Shown one piece after another: positions 19,233 to 29,038 of a stretch of DNA of 64,000 nt (positions within the stretch are counted from its first letter, which is position 1; each line of letters begins with the position of its first letter). Source of the stretch: Hyphomicrobiales bacterium (GTDB taxonomy: Bacteria > Pseudomonadota > Alphaproteobacteria > Rhizobiales > Rhizobiaceae); contig UCMS01000032.1 of NCBI GenBank assembly GCA_900473805.1, forward strand, positions 62,001-126,000, written 5' to 3'. The position numbers and the translations under genes are program-made. The notes under the pieces were generated by a model. That model did no database searches, was not told the origin of the DNA, and saw only the letters and a program-made list of their open reading frames with translations.

Positions 19233-20360
19233 ATGAACCCAGCGAAGACCAGACACGGGAACGGTCAACGGACGGCGGGCGTGACATTTGCCGCACGTCT
19301 GACCTTCGAGGATATCCGTCACCGCTATCACGGAAAAGAAACCATCCGCGGCCTGTCGCTGACGGCAGAGCCGGGTGAGGTGCTGTGTCTGCTGGGTCCA
19401 TCGGGATCCGGCAAGACGACGCTCTTGCGCATTGCCGCCGGCATTGAAGCGCAGACCAGCGGACGGGTGCTGATCAACGATCGGGAGGTCGCAGGGCCCG
19501 CCGGCTTTCTGCCGCCCGAAAAGCGCGGGATCGGCCTGATGTTCCAGGACTTCGCGCTCTTCCCCCATATGAGTGTGCTCGACAATGTTCGTTTCGGCCT
19601 GACGGCGCTTCCAGCCAAGGAAGCGATTGCCGAGGCAGGGGTAGCGCTCGAACGGGTGGGGCTGTCGCATTATGCCGACAAATATCCGCATGCGCTTTCG
19701 GGCGGCGAGCAGCAGCGTGTTGCGCTCGCGCGGGCTCTCGCCCCGCGCCCCAGCGTTCTCCTCATGGACGAGCCGTTTTCGGGCCTCGATTCGCGGCTGA
19801 AGGACACGGTCCGGGCCGATACGCTTGCAATTTTGCGTGAGACCCGCGCGACCGCCGTCGTCGTCACCCACGATGCGGAAGAGGCGATGCGCATGGCCGA
19901 TCGCATCGCGCTTCTGAAGGACGGCCGCCTGGTCCAGGTCGGCAGCTCCGACGATCTCTACCGGCGTCCGCGCGACATATTCGCTGCGGCGTTCTTCTCC
20001 GAGATCAACGAGTTCTCGGGCCGGGTGGCTGGCGGTCGGGTCGAAACCCCCTTGGGCAGCGCCGATTCCGGCGCGATCGCCGAGGGCGCGGATGTCTCCG
20101 TGGCGGTTCGGCTCTCCGGTTTGTCGGTCAAGGAGAGCGGCGGAGCAATTCCCGCCCGCATCGTTGCCCGGCGCTTTCTCGGGGTCGTCGAACTGCTTGA
20201 TCTCGCGGTTCCCGGCACGGAGACACCGGTGCGCGCCCGCATCCGCGCGGACATGTTGTCGCCGGGCATCCGCGACGTGACGATTGCGGTTGAGCCCAAG
20301 GACATTTTGGTGTTTGAAAAGCCAACAGAAACCCCCTACATCGGGGAAACGACAATCTAA
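19233..20360 (+). CDS. ABC transporter ATP-binding protein (FbpC/PotA type), orphan
   Basis: This 375-residue ATPase subunit has Walker A GPSGSGKTT, signature LSGGEQQRVALARALA, Walker B VLLMDEPFSGLD and H-loop VVVTHDAEEA. A C-terminal extension of about 120 residues is a likely TOBE regulatory domain, as in FbpC (iron) or PotA/UgpC (polyamine, sugar phosphate) ATPases. No permease or solute-binding protein gene adjoins it, so its partner and substrate are unknown. The tatA ribosome site AAGGAG overlaps its stop codon, which suggests co-transcription with tatABC. The first 15 residues are unlike the family and a downstream start is possible. Confidence 0.88.
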   Translation: MNPAKTRHGNGQRTAGVTFAARLTFEDIRHRYHGKETIRGLSLTAEPGEVLCLLGPSGSGKTTLLRIAAGIEAQTSGRVLINDREVAGPAGFLPPEKRGIGLMFQDFALFPHMSVLDNVRFGLTALPAKEAIAEAGVALERVGLSHYADKYPHALSGGEQQRVALARALAPRPSVLLMDEPFSGLDSRLKDTVRADTLAILRETRATAVVVTHDAEEAMRMADRIALLKDGRLVQVGSSDDLYRRPRDIFAAAFFSEINEFSGRVAGGRVETPLGSADSGAIAEGADVSVAVRLSGLSVKESGGAIPARIVARRFLGVVELLDLAVPGTETPVRARIRADMLSPGIRDVTIAVEPKDILVFEKPTETPYIGETTI

Positions 20361-20372
20361 GGAGTGGCAGGC

Positions 20373-20582
20373 ATGGGTTCGTTTAGCATTTGGCACTGGA
20401 TCATCGTCTTGGCGATCGTCCTGCTTCTCTTCGGGCGTGGCAAGATCCCCGAACTCATGGGCGACGTGGCCAAGGGCATCAAGAGCTTCAAGAAGGGCAT
20501 CAGCGACGAGGACGACAATGATGCGCCCTCGACCACCGCTTCGTCGAAGACCGTCGACCACAAGCTCGACGAGACCAAGTAA
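20373..20582 (+). CDS. tatA: Sec-independent protein translocase TatA
   Basis: This 69-residue protein has one N-terminal transmembrane helix ([20 protein letters not shown]), the FGRGKIPEL hinge and an amphipathic helix ([15 protein letters not shown]), followed by an acidic tail. TatA forms the variable pore that lets folded twin-arginine proteins cross the inner membrane. The ATG at 20373 has AAGGAG at 20359-20364; a GTG at 20364 is part of that site and is unlikely to be the start. It is first of tatABC. Confidence 0.96.
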   Translation: MGSFSIWHWIIVLAIVLLLFGRGKIPELMGDVAKGIKSFKKGISDEDDNDAPSTTASSKTVDHKLDETK

Positions 20583-20695
20583 GCGATCTCTGTTTGACGG
20601 ATTACGGGTGGCCCTTCGGGCCGCCCGCAGAATTATGGGATAGGCCGCGGGCGTCCGAGAGGACGACACGGCGCGCGGCATCAGGAGCCCGTTGA

Positions 20696-21451
20696 ATGCT
20701 GGATATTGGCTGGACCGAGCTGTTGGTGATTGCCGTGATCCTGATCGTGGTGGTTGGTCCGAAAGACCTTCCCCCGATGATCCGCGCTTTCGGCAAGATG
20801 ACAAAGCGGCTGCGCCAGACGGCCGGTGAATTCCGCGCCCAGTTCGACGAGGCGCTGCGTGAAGCCGAACTCGACGACCTCAAGAATACGGTCAACGATC
20901 TCCGGTCGATGAACCCGACCAATTCCATTCGCGAAACCCTCAATCCGCTGCGCCAGATGGGACAGGACATCAAGTCCGACCTGCAGAAAGCGTCGCGCGT
21001 TGACACGCCGACGCCCGCATCCTCGTCCATGGCTGCCGCAGCCGCAGGCGTGACGCCAACGGAAAACTCCATCCTGCCGGATCTGCCGACCGGTGTGGCC
21101 ACCGTTCCGCCCGATCTCGCGCCGCCGGTTGCCGCACCTGCGACGGCTGCCGCGCAGAGCGAGCCGGCCTCGACAACTCCCGTACCCGCAGCCGCAGCAA
21201 AGCCGCGCAAGCCGGCTGCCAAGAAGGCCGCCGTCACTGACGTCGGACCACCCGCCACAGTGGCTACTTCGACCAGCAAGACACGCAAGCCGAAGGTGGC
21301 CGCATCCAAGGCCGTGGTTGCGGCACCCGAAGTATTGCCGGTTCCAGTGAAGCCCAAGGCTGGCAGGGTAAAGGCAGCGTCCACCGAGGCGCCGGCGATT
21401 GCCCCGGTCACACGCAAGCCGCGTCAGAAGAAGAGTGAGGACCGCGCATGA
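20696..21451 (+). CDS. tatB: Sec-independent protein translocase TatB
   Basis: This 251-residue protein has an N-terminal membrane helix (MLDIGWTELLVIAVILIVVV), the TatB-type GPKDLPPMIRAFGK hinge and a long amphipathic helix to about residue 75. A long Ala/Pro/Lys-rich cytoplasmic tail, typical of rhizobial TatB, follows. TatB and TatC form the receptor for twin-arginine signal peptides. It overlaps tatC by 4 bp (ATGA), so the two are translationally coupled. Confidence 0.95.
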   Translation: MLDIGWTELLVIAVILIVVVGPKDLPPMIRAFGKMTKRLRQTAGEFRAQFDEALREAELDDLKNTVNDLRSMNPTNSIRETLNPLRQMGQDIKSDLQKASRVDTPTPASSSMAAAAAGVTPTENSILPDLPTGVATVPPDLAPPVAAPATAAAQSEPASTTPVPAAAAKPRKPAAKKAAVTDVGPPATVATSTSKTRKPKVAASKAVVAAPEVLPVPVKPKAGRVKAASTEAPAIAPVTRKPRQKKSEDRA

Positions 21452-22257
21452 GCGGCGACATCGACGACAAGCCGCAGCCGCTGATCGAGCATCTGATTGA
21501 ACTGCGCACGCGCCTGATCTGGGCGCTCGGCGCCTTTTTCGTGGCGTTTCTCGTCTGCTTCTATTTCGCCAAACCGCTCTTCAATCTGCTGGTGGTTCCC
21601 TACAAATGGGCGGTGGCCTGGGCGGGTCTCGACGTCACCAAGGCGGAACTCATCTATACGGCCCCCCAGGAGTTCTTCTTCACCCAGGTGAAGGTGGCGG
21701 CCTTCGGCGCCATGGTCATAGCCTTCCCGGTGATCGCCTCGCAGGTCTACAAATTTGTGGCCCCCGGCCTCTATAAGAACGAGCGCGCCGCATTCCTGCC
21801 GTTTCTGATCGCGTCGCCGGTTCTCTTCCTGATTGGCGCCTCGCTCGTCTATTTCTTCTTCACGCCGATGGTGATGTGGTTCTTCCTCGCCATGCAGCAG
21901 AGCCCGGGCGAGGGGGAGGTTGCGATCTCGCTGTTGCCCAAGGTGTCGGAATATCTGAGCCTGATCATGACGCTGGTCTTCTCCTTCGGCCTCGTGTTCC
22001 AGCTGCCGGTCATCACCACGCTTCTGGTGCGGGTCGGCATCCTGGAGAGCCAGTGGCTCGCCGACAAGCGCAAGTACTTCATCGTCGTGGCCTTCATCGT
22101 CGCCGCCGTCCTGACGCCGCCGGATCCGCTCTCCCAGATCGGTCTTGCACTGCCGACGATCCTTCTCTACGAGGTGGCTATCTACGCGGCACGACTCGTC
22201 GAACGGAACCGCACCAAGGCTGAGACCGCTGAGGTGGTGTCCACGCAGACGGAGTAG
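21448..22257 (+). CDS. tatC: Sec-independent protein translocase TatC
   Basis: This 269-residue integral membrane protein has six predicted helices and begins with the conserved [17 protein letters not shown]. The Glu/Arg residues of this N-terminal segment bind the twin-arginine motif. The cytoplasmic loop with [20 protein letters not shown] and the later [16 protein letters not shown] helix are family hallmarks. It ends the tatABC unit, and serS follows 107 bp later. Confidence 0.97.
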   Translation: MSGDIDDKPQPLIEHLIELRTRLIWALGAFFVAFLVCFYFAKPLFNLLVVPYKWAVAWAGLDVTKAELIYTAPQEFFFTQVKVAAFGAMVIAFPVIASQVYKFVAPGLYKNERAAFLPFLIASPVLFLIGASLVYFFFTPMVMWFFLAMQQSPGEGEVAISLLPKVSEYLSLIMTLVFSFGLVFQLPVITTLLVRVGILESQWLADKRKYFIVVAFIVAAVLTPPDPLSQIGLALPTILLYEVAIYAARLVERNRTKAETAEVVSTQTE

Positions 22258-22364
22258 GCGGCAAACCTGCCGCCGAGCCGCCGCTTCAACCCATGCCGAC
22301 ATGGGGCCGGACGTGGCCGCCGGCCAGCTCCGATCCCGGTCGAAACACAAGACCTGGAACGACG

Positions 22365-23648
22365 ATGCTCGATATCAAGTGGATCCGTGAAAATCCCGAG
22401 GCCCTGGATGCAGCGCTTGCCAAGCGCGGTGCCGAACCGCTGTCCGCATCGTTGATCGCGCTCGACCAGAAGCGCCGCGCCGTTGCCCAGTCGATGCAGG
22501 ACATGCAGTCGCGCCGTAACTCGGCCTCCAAGGAAATCGGCGCCGCCATGGCGCAGAAGGATATGGAGCTCGCCGAAAAGCTGAAGGCGGAAGTCGCCTC
22601 GCTGAAGGACACCCTGCCGGCCGCCGAAGAGGAAGAGCGTCAGCTTACTGCTGAGCTGAACGATGCCCTGTCGCGCATCCCGAACATCCCGCTCGACGAC
22701 GTGCCCGTCGGGAAAGACGAGCACGACAATGTCGTCGCCCGGGTCGTTGGCGAGAAGCCGACCTGGAACCACAAGCCGTTCGAGCACTACGAGATCGGCG
22801 AGAACCTCGGCTATATGGACTTCGAGAGCGCCGCCAAGCTGTCGGGCGCCCGCTTTACCGTGCTCACCAGCCAGCTTGCCCGGCTGGAGCGTGCACTCGG
22901 CCAGTTCATGCTGGATCTGCACACGACTGAGCACGGCTACACGGAAGTGTCGTCGCCGCTGATGGTGCGCGATGATGCCATGTATGGCACCGGGCAGCTG
23001 CCGAAGTTTGCCGAAGACCTGTTCAAGACGACGGACGGTCGCTGGCTGATCCCGACGGCTGAGGTGACGCTGACCAATCTGGTTGCCGGCGAAATCCTTG
23101 ACCAGGAAAAGCTGCCTCTGCGCTTTACGGCACTCACCCCGTCCTTCCGCTCGGAAGCAGGTTCCGCCGGTCGCGACACGCGTGGCATGCTGCGGCAGCA
23201 CCAGTTCTGGAAGTGCGAACTCGTGTCGATCACCGATGCCGAAAGCTCGATCGCTGAACACGAGCGCATGACCGCCTGCGCCGAAGAAGTGCTGAAGCGC
23301 CTTGGCTTGCATTTCCGCACCATGACGCTCTGCACCGGCGACATGGGCTTCGGTGCCCGCAAGACCTACGACCTCGAGGTCTGGCTGCCGGGCCAGAACA
23401 CCTATCGCGAAATTTCGTCCTGCTCGGTCTGCGGCGATTTCCAGGCGCGCCGCATGAATGCCCGCTACCGTAACAAGGAAGAAAAGGGCACGACCTTCGT
23501 GCACACGCTGAACGGCTCGGGTACGGCAGTGGGCCGCTGCCTGATCGCGGTGATGGAGAACTATCTCAACGAAGACGGCTCCATCACTGTTCCGGACGTT
23601 CTGCTGCCCTACATGGGCGGTCTGAAGAAGATCGAAAAGGTGGCCTGA
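22365..23648 (+). CDS. serS: Serine--tRNA ligase
   Basis: This class II synthetase of 427 residues charges tRNA-Ser (and tRNA-Sec where present). It has the N-terminal long coiled-coil arm (about 28-105) that holds the tRNA variable arm. Motif 2 is [20 protein letters not shown] with FWKCELV, and motif 3 is [17 protein letters not shown]. The start [12 protein letters not shown] is the family standard; an open frame from 22293 adds Trp/Pro-rich residues that do not belong. It is followed by surE after 22 bp. Confidence 0.97.
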   Translation: MLDIKWIRENPEALDAALAKRGAEPLSASLIALDQKRRAVAQSMQDMQSRRNSASKEIGAAMAQKDMELAEKLKAEVASLKDTLPAAEEEERQLTAELNDALSRIPNIPLDDVPVGKDEHDNVVARVVGEKPTWNHKPFEHYEIGENLGYMDFESAAKLSGARFTVLTSQLARLERALGQFMLDLHTTEHGYTEVSSPLMVRDDAMYGTGQLPKFAEDLFKTTDGRWLIPTAEVTLTNLVAGEILDQEKLPLRFTALTPSFRSEAGSAGRDTRGMLRQHQFWKCELVSITDAESSIAEHERMTACAEEVLKRLGLHFRTMTLCTGDMGFGARKTYDLEVWLPGQNTYREISSCSVCGDFQARRMNARYRNKEEKGTTFVHTLNGSGTAVGRCLIAVMENYLNEDGSITVPDVLLPYMGGLKKIEKVA

Positions 23649-23670
23649 TCGGGCCGCCACCGGAGTGGGC

Positions 23671-24441
23671 ATGCGCATCCTGCTGACGAATGACGACGGT
23701 ATTCACGCTCCAGGCATAGTGGCTCTGGAAAAGATCGCCCGCAGTCTCTCGGATGATGTCTGGGTTGTTGCGCCCGAAACCGACCAGAGCGGCCTTGCCC
23801 ACTCTCTGACGCTGTCGGAGCCTCTGCGGCTCCGGGAACTCGGCGAGAAGAGATTTGCCCTGCGCGGCACGCCGACCGATTGCGTCATCATGGCGATCCG
23901 CAAGGTGCTGGACCGCAAGCCGGATCTGGTGCTGTCGGGTGTCAATGCCGGTGCCAATCTCGCCGACGACGTGACTTATTCCGGAACGGTCGCAGGCGCC
24001 ATCGAAGGCACGGTGCATGGCATCCGCTCCTTTGCGCTCAGCCAGGCCTATAGTTATGAGGCCGGCGCGCCGATCCCGTGGCATACCGCCGAAGCGCTGG
24101 CGCCGGACCTCTTGCGCAAGCTGATGACGGTGGATCTGCCGCCCGGCACCTTCCTCAACCTTAACTTCCCTCATTGCGAACCGGAAGAGGCTGATGGCGT
24201 GGAGGTGACGGCCCAAGGGAAGCTCGAATTCGGCCTCTCGGTGGAGGAACGTCAGGATGGACGCGGGCTCCCGTATTTCTGGTTGCGCTTTGGAGACCGC
24301 AAGGGCAATTTCCGCGCTGGCACCGATATCCATGCGCTGCGGCATAAGAAAGTTTCGGTCACGCCGCTCAAGCTCGATATGACGGACTACGCCGTACAGG
24401 ACGTGATCGCCCAGGTGCTGGGCCAGGGAGATCTCGGATGA
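23671..24441 (+). CDS. surE: 5'/3'-nucleotidase SurE
   Basis: This 256-residue metal-dependent phosphatase removes phosphate from nucleoside monophosphates and is linked to stationary-phase survival. Metal ligands are in [15 protein letters not shown] (Asp8-Asp9), DQSGLAHS (Ser about 40) and [18 protein letters not shown] (Asn about 93). The ATG at 23671 follows GGAG at 23662-23665; the GTG at 23665 overlaps that site. It overlaps pcm by 4 bp (ATGA), the classic surE-pcm pair. Confidence 0.96.
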   Translation: MRILLTNDDGIHAPGIVALEKIARSLSDDVWVVAPETDQSGLAHSLTLSEPLRLRELGEKRFALRGTPTDCVIMAIRKVLDRKPDLVLSGVNAGANLADDVTYSGTVAGAIEGTVHGIRSFALSQAYSYEAGAPIPWHTAEALAPDLLRKLMTVDLPPGTFLNLNFPHCEPEEADGVEVTAQGKLEFGLSVEERQDGRGLPYFWLRFGDRKGNFRAGTDIHALRHKKVSVTPLKLDMTDYAVQDVIAQVLGQGDLG

Positions 24442-25091
24442 GGTCGGCGCTTCTCGAACGCGAAGGTTTCGCGGCTCTGGTCCTGCGCCTGCGTGCCGAA
24501 GGTGTCACCAATCTCGATCTTCTGACGGCGGTTGAACAGACGCCACGCTCCGCCTTCGTGCCCCCGGAATATGCGGCGAGCGCTTACTCCAGCCGGTCCA
24601 TTCCGATCGAATGCGGACAGTTCATGGAAGGCGCCGACCTCGCTGTCAGGCTCCTCGGCCAGTTGCAGGTCAAGCCCGGCCACCGTGTTCTGGAAGTCGG
24701 GACCGGAAGCGGCTTCATGACCGCAGTCCTTGCTCGCCTTTCAGAGCGTGTGATCTCGATGGAGCGTTACAAGACGCTGATTGCGGGGGCCCAGAGGCGG
24801 CTTGAGACGCTGGGCCTTCGCAACGTGATACTGCGCCAGGCCGACGGCGCGAACGGTTTGCCCGGGGAGGGGACCTTCGACCGCATCTTCGCTACCGCCG
24901 CCTATCCGGCGATGCCGCGTTTCTATGCCGAACAACTGGTCTCGGGCGGCATGCTTCTGGCGCCGCTGATGATCGATGAGACCCGCTGCATCATGGTGCG
25001 CCTCACCAAGACCGGCAGCCGCTTTGAGCGCGAGGACCTTTTTGAGGTTCCGTTCCTGCCGTTGCAGCAGAAGATCGCCCGTCATCTCTGA
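24438..25091 (+). CDS. pcm: Protein-L-isoaspartate O-methyltransferase
   Basis: This 217-residue SAM-dependent enzyme repairs isoaspartyl residues. Motif I is [16 protein letters not shown] (about 78-93), followed by [11 protein letters not shown] for the adenosine-binding acidic residue and [11 protein letters not shown] for motif II. The position directly after surE, with an ATGA overlap, supports the assignment. The usual TISQP motif is replaced by [13 protein letters not shown], which occurs in the rhizobial branch. The upstream paralogue is at 963-1631. Confidence 0.93.
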   Translation: MRSALLEREGFAALVLRLRAEGVTNLDLLTAVEQTPRSAFVPPEYAASAYSSRSIPIECGQFMEGADLAVRLLGQLQVKPGHRVLEVGTGSGFMTAVLARLSERVISMERYKTLIAGAQRRLETLGLRNVILRQADGANGLPGEGTFDRIFATAAYPAMPRFYAEQLVSGGMLLAPLMIDETRCIMVRLTKTGSRFEREDLFEVPFLPLQQKIARHL

Positions 25092-25173
25092 CGAGCGTGT
25101 TAAAGTCTCTCTGGCAAGGCCGCTGTGAAGGCACAAGCGCGCTGATGGATCGAATGCCGGCGAAGGACCGGGG

Positions 25174-27168
25174 TCAAGCCGTTCCGTCCACCACGCAATA
25201 GGCCGCGTCATCGCCTGTGGCGGCAATGACGAGATGGCCATAGGGTTCGCGCCATTCGCTGTGGGGCCGGGTGTTCGCCGCCAGCTCCACACGGGCCTGC
25301 GCCGTTTGTCCATCCTGCCGGAAGCTGATCTCTTCGCCGTTGACGGTGATCCACAAGAGCGGCACCGCGCTTGTGGCGGATATGACGAGCGTCTGATGTC
25401 CGTCGCCGGCGCTTTCGACCGTGACGGTCAGCTGCAGGTCCGACGATCCCGCTGCGGGCGCAGGTGTTGGAAGTGCCGGCAATTCCGGCGTCCGCGACGG
25501 CGGCTGACGATAGACGCCGGTTTTCTCGAAAGCGCTGGCATAGGCGAGAAGCGCATTGTCGTCCCAGGCCCGCCCCGCAAAGGTGAGGGCCGCCGGCATG
25601 CCGATATCCGCAAGCATGCCCATGGGCACCGTCACCGTCGGAATGCCGAGATGGCGGATCGCCAGATTTCCATTCGCGACCCAGACACCATTGCGCCACG
25701 CGAGCGCCGCAGAGGCTGGGTTCACGTCGGCATCGGCCGGCCCGATATCGGCTACCGTGGGGAAAATCACCGCATCGAGCCCACGCGCCGCCATCCATTC
25801 CTCGAGGTCGATACGCCGTGTTTCTTCAAGTCCCTTCAGGCCAGCTTCGAGCTCGGGAATATCGGTGAATGATGAGATCGGGTTGTCCCGCGCATAGGCT
25901 GGGTATTGGGGGAGAAAGTCGTCAAACCCGTCGTAGCGATCGGGCAGGCTGCCCTTCGGCGGCGGGAAGATGAGGGCAGGATCGACACCCGCCAGACCCG
26001 GGATTGCCGGATCACCGTTCGCTTTGAGGAAATCGTCCCAGGCCCAGGCGGAAAGATCGAAAAGCTCGCGGCGCAGATAGTCCGGGCTGACCAGACCGCG
26101 CGTAGCAATCGTGGGAGCGCCTGGCCGGTCACCCTCGTAATTCGTGATCACGGGGAAATCGGTCACGACAATCTCGGCGCCGGCGGCTTCGAGTGCTGCG
26201 CAGGCTGCCTTGCAAAGCGCCACCATGGAATCGCGTGTTTCGATGCGCTGGCCGGTCGGGCCGCCGATTCCGGTGCTACCGACCGTGCCGGCGTCCTCAT
26301 CGGCATTGATATACATGGCCGGCAGGCCGAAGCGCTTTCCGGCAAGCGATGCCGTCTCAGCCAGCGCCGAATAGGAATGCGGTCGCACCTCCGAGGCCTT
26401 GGGGATCGTCACCCAGGTCTGGCGGCGCCAGAGATCGCCGCGCGTCTCGGGATCGTCGGCCACGATTGCATCGAGCAGCTCCAGGAGGTCGGCCATGCTG
26501 CGACAATGCGGCACGACGACATCCATGGTGGGAACGAGCGGCCAGTTCCCGCGCACGGAAATGACGCCGCGGCTCGGCGTATAGGCGCAGAGCCCGTTAT
26601 TGGCAGCCGGCGCGCGTCCGCTCGACCAGGTCTCCTCGCCGAGGCCAAAGGCGGCAAAGCTTGCGGCCGTCGCCGTGCCCGAACCGTTCGAGGAGCCGGA
26701 GGCGAAGGCGGCCGTCAGCCAGTCCGCGTTGTAGGGCGATTCCGCCCGGCCATAGACGCCACGCTGCATGCCGCCATTGGCCATGGGCGGCATGTTGGTC
26801 AACCCGATCAGCACTGCGCCGGCGGCCCTGAGCCGGGCAATCGCAAAGGCGTCGTCTTGCGCGATGAGGTTGGCGAAGGCCGGAGAGCCGGAGGCCACGC
26901 TCAAGCCTTTCACCTTGTAACTGTCCTTGGCCGTATAGGGGATGCCGTCGAGCGGCCCGAGGCTTTTTCCTTCGCGGCGCCTGAGGTCCGAGGCGCGGGC
27001 CTCGGCAAACATGTCCGGGTTCAGAACCGGCACAGCGTTGAGCGTGATCCCCTGCCGGTCATAGCGGGCGATGCGGTTCAGATAGGCCGCGACCAGCCCG
27101 GTGCTCGTGACACGTCCGTCTTCGAGCGCCGCGCGCAGGTCGGCAATCGTGGCCTCGACAAGCTTCAT
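25174..27168 (-). CDS. Amidase-signature family protein with extra C-terminal domain
   Basis: This 664-residue member of the amidase-signature family uses a Ser-cisSer-Lys triad. The Lys is in PYTAKDSYKVKG (about 84). The bridging Ser is in SGSSNGSGTATAAS. The nucleophile Ser is in GEETWSSGRAPA, where most relatives have DTGGSIR. The amidase fold ends near residue 570, and about 90 residues of predicted beta structure follow (from SSDLQLTVTVESAG), which are not part of the core family. The start at 27168 follows GGAG; the open frame begins at 27183. Its substrate is unknown. It stands alone on the minus strand between pcm and the NlpD-like gene and is probably an accessory gene. Confidence 0.85.
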   Translation of the reverse strand: MKLVEATIADLRAALEDGRVTSTGLVAAYLNRIARYDRQGITLNAVPVLNPDMFAEARASDLRRREGKSLGPLDGIPYTAKDSYKVKGLSVASGSPAFANLIAQDDAFAIARLRAAGAVLIGLTNMPPMANGGMQRGVYGRAESPYNADWLTAAFASGSSNGSGTATAASFAAFGLGEETWSSGRAPAANNGLCAYTPSRGVISVRGNWPLVPTMDVVVPHCRSMADLLELLDAIVADDPETRGDLWRRQTWVTIPKASEVRPHSYSALAETASLAGKRFGLPAMYINADEDAGTVGSTGIGGPTGQRIETRDSMVALCKAACAALEAAGAEIVVTDFPVITNYEGDRPGAPTIATRGLVSPDYLRRELFDLSAWAWDDFLKANGDPAIPGLAGVDPALIFPPPKGSLPDRYDGFDDFLPQYPAYARDNPISSFTDIPELEAGLKGLEETRRIDLEEWMAARGLDAVIFPTVADIGPADADVNPASAALAWRNGVWVANGNLAIRHLGIPTVTVPMGMLADIGMPAALTFAGRAWDDNALLAYASAFEKTGVYRQPPSRTPELPALPTPAPAAGSSDLQLTVTVESAGDGHQTLVISATSAVPLLWITVNGEEISFRQDGQTAQARVELAANTRPHSEWREPYGHLVIAATGDDAAYCVVDGTA

Positions 27169-27471
27169 TTCTTTGCTCCACAACGATCGGAAAACTCCGC
27201 CTGAAGCAGCGGATGCAAGACCTTGGCGAGAGGTTCAGCACGAATCCTGTGCCCGTTCAAGACCTTGCGCCCGCAGGCGCTGCGGCCCGAGGTCGTCGAC
27301 GATATCCGTGGGTTGTCATGCGCTTCAGCGATCGAGAATGATCAGTCTTCCTGCGAATTTTATATGCGTATCGCCGAATTCGTTCACAACGAATCCGTCG
27401 GGTTAACTGACCGGTAATACTAACGCGCTTTAATGAACCCACTTCAATTTGTGTCATATGTGGGTCGAGTC
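27169..27471. other. Divergent control region between the amidase and the NlpD-like gene
   Basis: About 300 bp without a gene. It has an A/T-rich stretch near 27340-27440 and a TTAA-N7-GTAA sequence at 27403-27417, one base from the CtrA consensus TTAA-N7-TTAA. It should hold promoters for both divergent genes. Confidence 0.5.
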
Positions 27472-29016
27472 ATGCGTAAAAGTGTATCGCCAAAAGCTGG
27501 ACTGCCGGTCGTTCGCGTATGCGGCGCAATGGTTCTGGTGGGCGCCCTTGCCGGCTGCAGCTCTGATGCTTCGCGCTTCACCTCGGTCTTCTCCACGGAC
27601 AATCTGACGACGGCCTCCATCCCGCGGGGACGGTCTCCTCTGCGCGAACAGCCTCCGGTTCCGGCCGAAAACATCGGCGGTGGTGGTATGTACGGTCAGC
27701 AGCAGGCGATGGCTCAGCCGATGCCAGCGCCGACTTACCAGCAGAACACCTATCAGCCGGCTGCCGCCCGCACCGCAAGCACTCCGGCGGCCGTTCAGCG
27801 CGCCGAGTTGTCCGCGCCTTCGGGCATGGCTGCACCAACATCCAGCAACAATTCAGAGCGCGCCCAGGCTCTGGCGCAGCCCTTCCCGTCGATGCCGGCA
27901 GGCAACGGTGGCAATACCGTCGCCCTCGGCGCGCCGCCGCAGAATCTGGCAGAACCGAGCGTCACCGGATCAACCCCGAAGAAGGGGCAGTGGTCCACGG
28001 CCAATGCCACCCGCATCACCTTGCGTCCGGGCGAAACGATCGGCACGCTCGCCAATCGCTATGGCGTGCCTGAGCGCGAAATCCTCAAGGCCAACGGCCT
28101 GACCCATTCTTCCGATGCCGCAACTGGACAGTTGGTGGTCATTCCGGCCCTTGCCGGTGGCAATGCCGCCCGCGCGGCAGCCGATGCCAACGGCATTCCG
28201 GATGGCGGCAGGCCGGGTCTTCCCGACGGCCAGCAGCAGAACGTGGCCGTTCTGCCCACCGTGCCGGGCGCTCGCGACAAGCAGCAGGCTTCCGCGACTG
28301 CGGCAGCTGGAAAGACCGCAGCCGGAGCTGGCGCTGGTACCTATGTCGTCAAGCCGGGTGATTCCATCGCCCGCATCGCCCAGCAACATGGCGTCAGCGC
28401 TGCCGAGCTGAAGAAGGCGAACGGCCTGACAACCGGCGTGATCCGCATCGGTCAGACCCTCAATCTGCCCCCGAAGGCCAGCCAGGCAGCTGCCGTAACC
28501 CCGGTTGCCGCCGATCCGGTCAAGACCGCTTCGGTCCCTGCCGCCAATCAGCCGGCCGAATACAAGGCACCGGCCGCCACCAAGTCCGTCTCGGAAGTCG
28601 CATCCGTGGATCCGGAATCCTCGGCTCCGCAGGCGACGGGGATCGGCAAGTATCGTTGGCCGGCCCGTGGTGCGGTTATCGCCAACTTCGGTTCGAACAT
28701 CGACGGCAAGCGGTCTGACGGCATCGCGATCTCGGTTCCGACCGGGACGCCGATCAAGGCGGCCGAAAACGGTGTCGTCATCTATGCCGGAAATGGCCTG
28801 AAGGAACTCGGCAACACGGTTCTGATCCGTCACGACGACGGCAAGGTCACGGTCTACGGCCATGCCGACAGCCTGTCTGTCCAGCGCGGTCAAAAGGTTC
28901 AGCGTGGCCAGACCATCGCCACCTCGGGCATGAGCGGCAATGTTTCCCGCCCGATGCTGCACTTCGAAGTCCGCAAGGATGCGGCTCCGGTCAATCCGAT
29001 CACTTATCTGGAATAG
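27472..29016 (+). CDS. NlpD-like lipoprotein with two LysM domains and a LytM (M23) domain
   Basis: This roughly 514-residue outer-envelope lipoprotein has a lipobox LAGC at about residues 26-29. LysM 1 spans about 180-230 (LRPGETIGTLANRYGV), and LysM 2 about 288-335 (VVKPGDSIARIAQQHGV). The C-terminal LytM domain runs from RWPARGAVIANFGSN to the end. LysM binds peptidoglycan. In this LytM domain the first zinc ligand pair is broken (GKRSDGIAIS where active enzymes have HxGxD), although VYGHAD and LHFEV keep later histidines. It is therefore more likely an amidase activator like NlpD/EnvC than a peptidase. I start at 27472 for a normal lipoprotein signal; ATG 27433 is also in frame. A terminator follows. 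Confidence 0.88.
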   Translation: MRKSVSPKAGLPVVRVCGAMVLVGALAGCSSDASRFTSVFSTDNLTTASIPRGRSPLREQPPVPAENIGGGGMYGQQQAMAQPMPAPTYQQNTYQPAAARTASTPAAVQRAELSAPSGMAAPTSSNNSERAQALAQPFPSMPAGNGGNTVALGAPPQNLAEPSVTGSTPKKGQWSTANATRITLRPGETIGTLANRYGVPEREILKANGLTHSSDAATGQLVVIPALAGGNAARAAADANGIPDGGRPGLPDGQQQNVAVLPTVPGARDKQQASATAAAGKTAAGAGAGTYVVKPGDSIARIAQQHGVSAAELKKANGLTTGVIRIGQTLNLPPKASQAAAVTPVAADPVKTASVPAANQPAEYKAPAATKSVSEVASVDPESSAPQATGIGKYRWPARGAVIANFGSNIDGKRSDGIAISVPTGTPIKAAENGVVIYAGNGLKELGNTVLIRHDDGKVTVYGHADSLSVQRGQKVQRGQTIATSGMSGNVSRPMLHFEVRKDAAPVNPITYLE

Positions 29017-29038
29017 GTTTTGCGTACCAGATAATGGC

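Noticed and set aside
18888-20804. 638-residue minus-strand frame across the ABC ATPase and scpB
   Set aside because: It crosses gene boundaries on the other strand without domains, start signal or ribosome site. The plus-strand genes have full family motifs.
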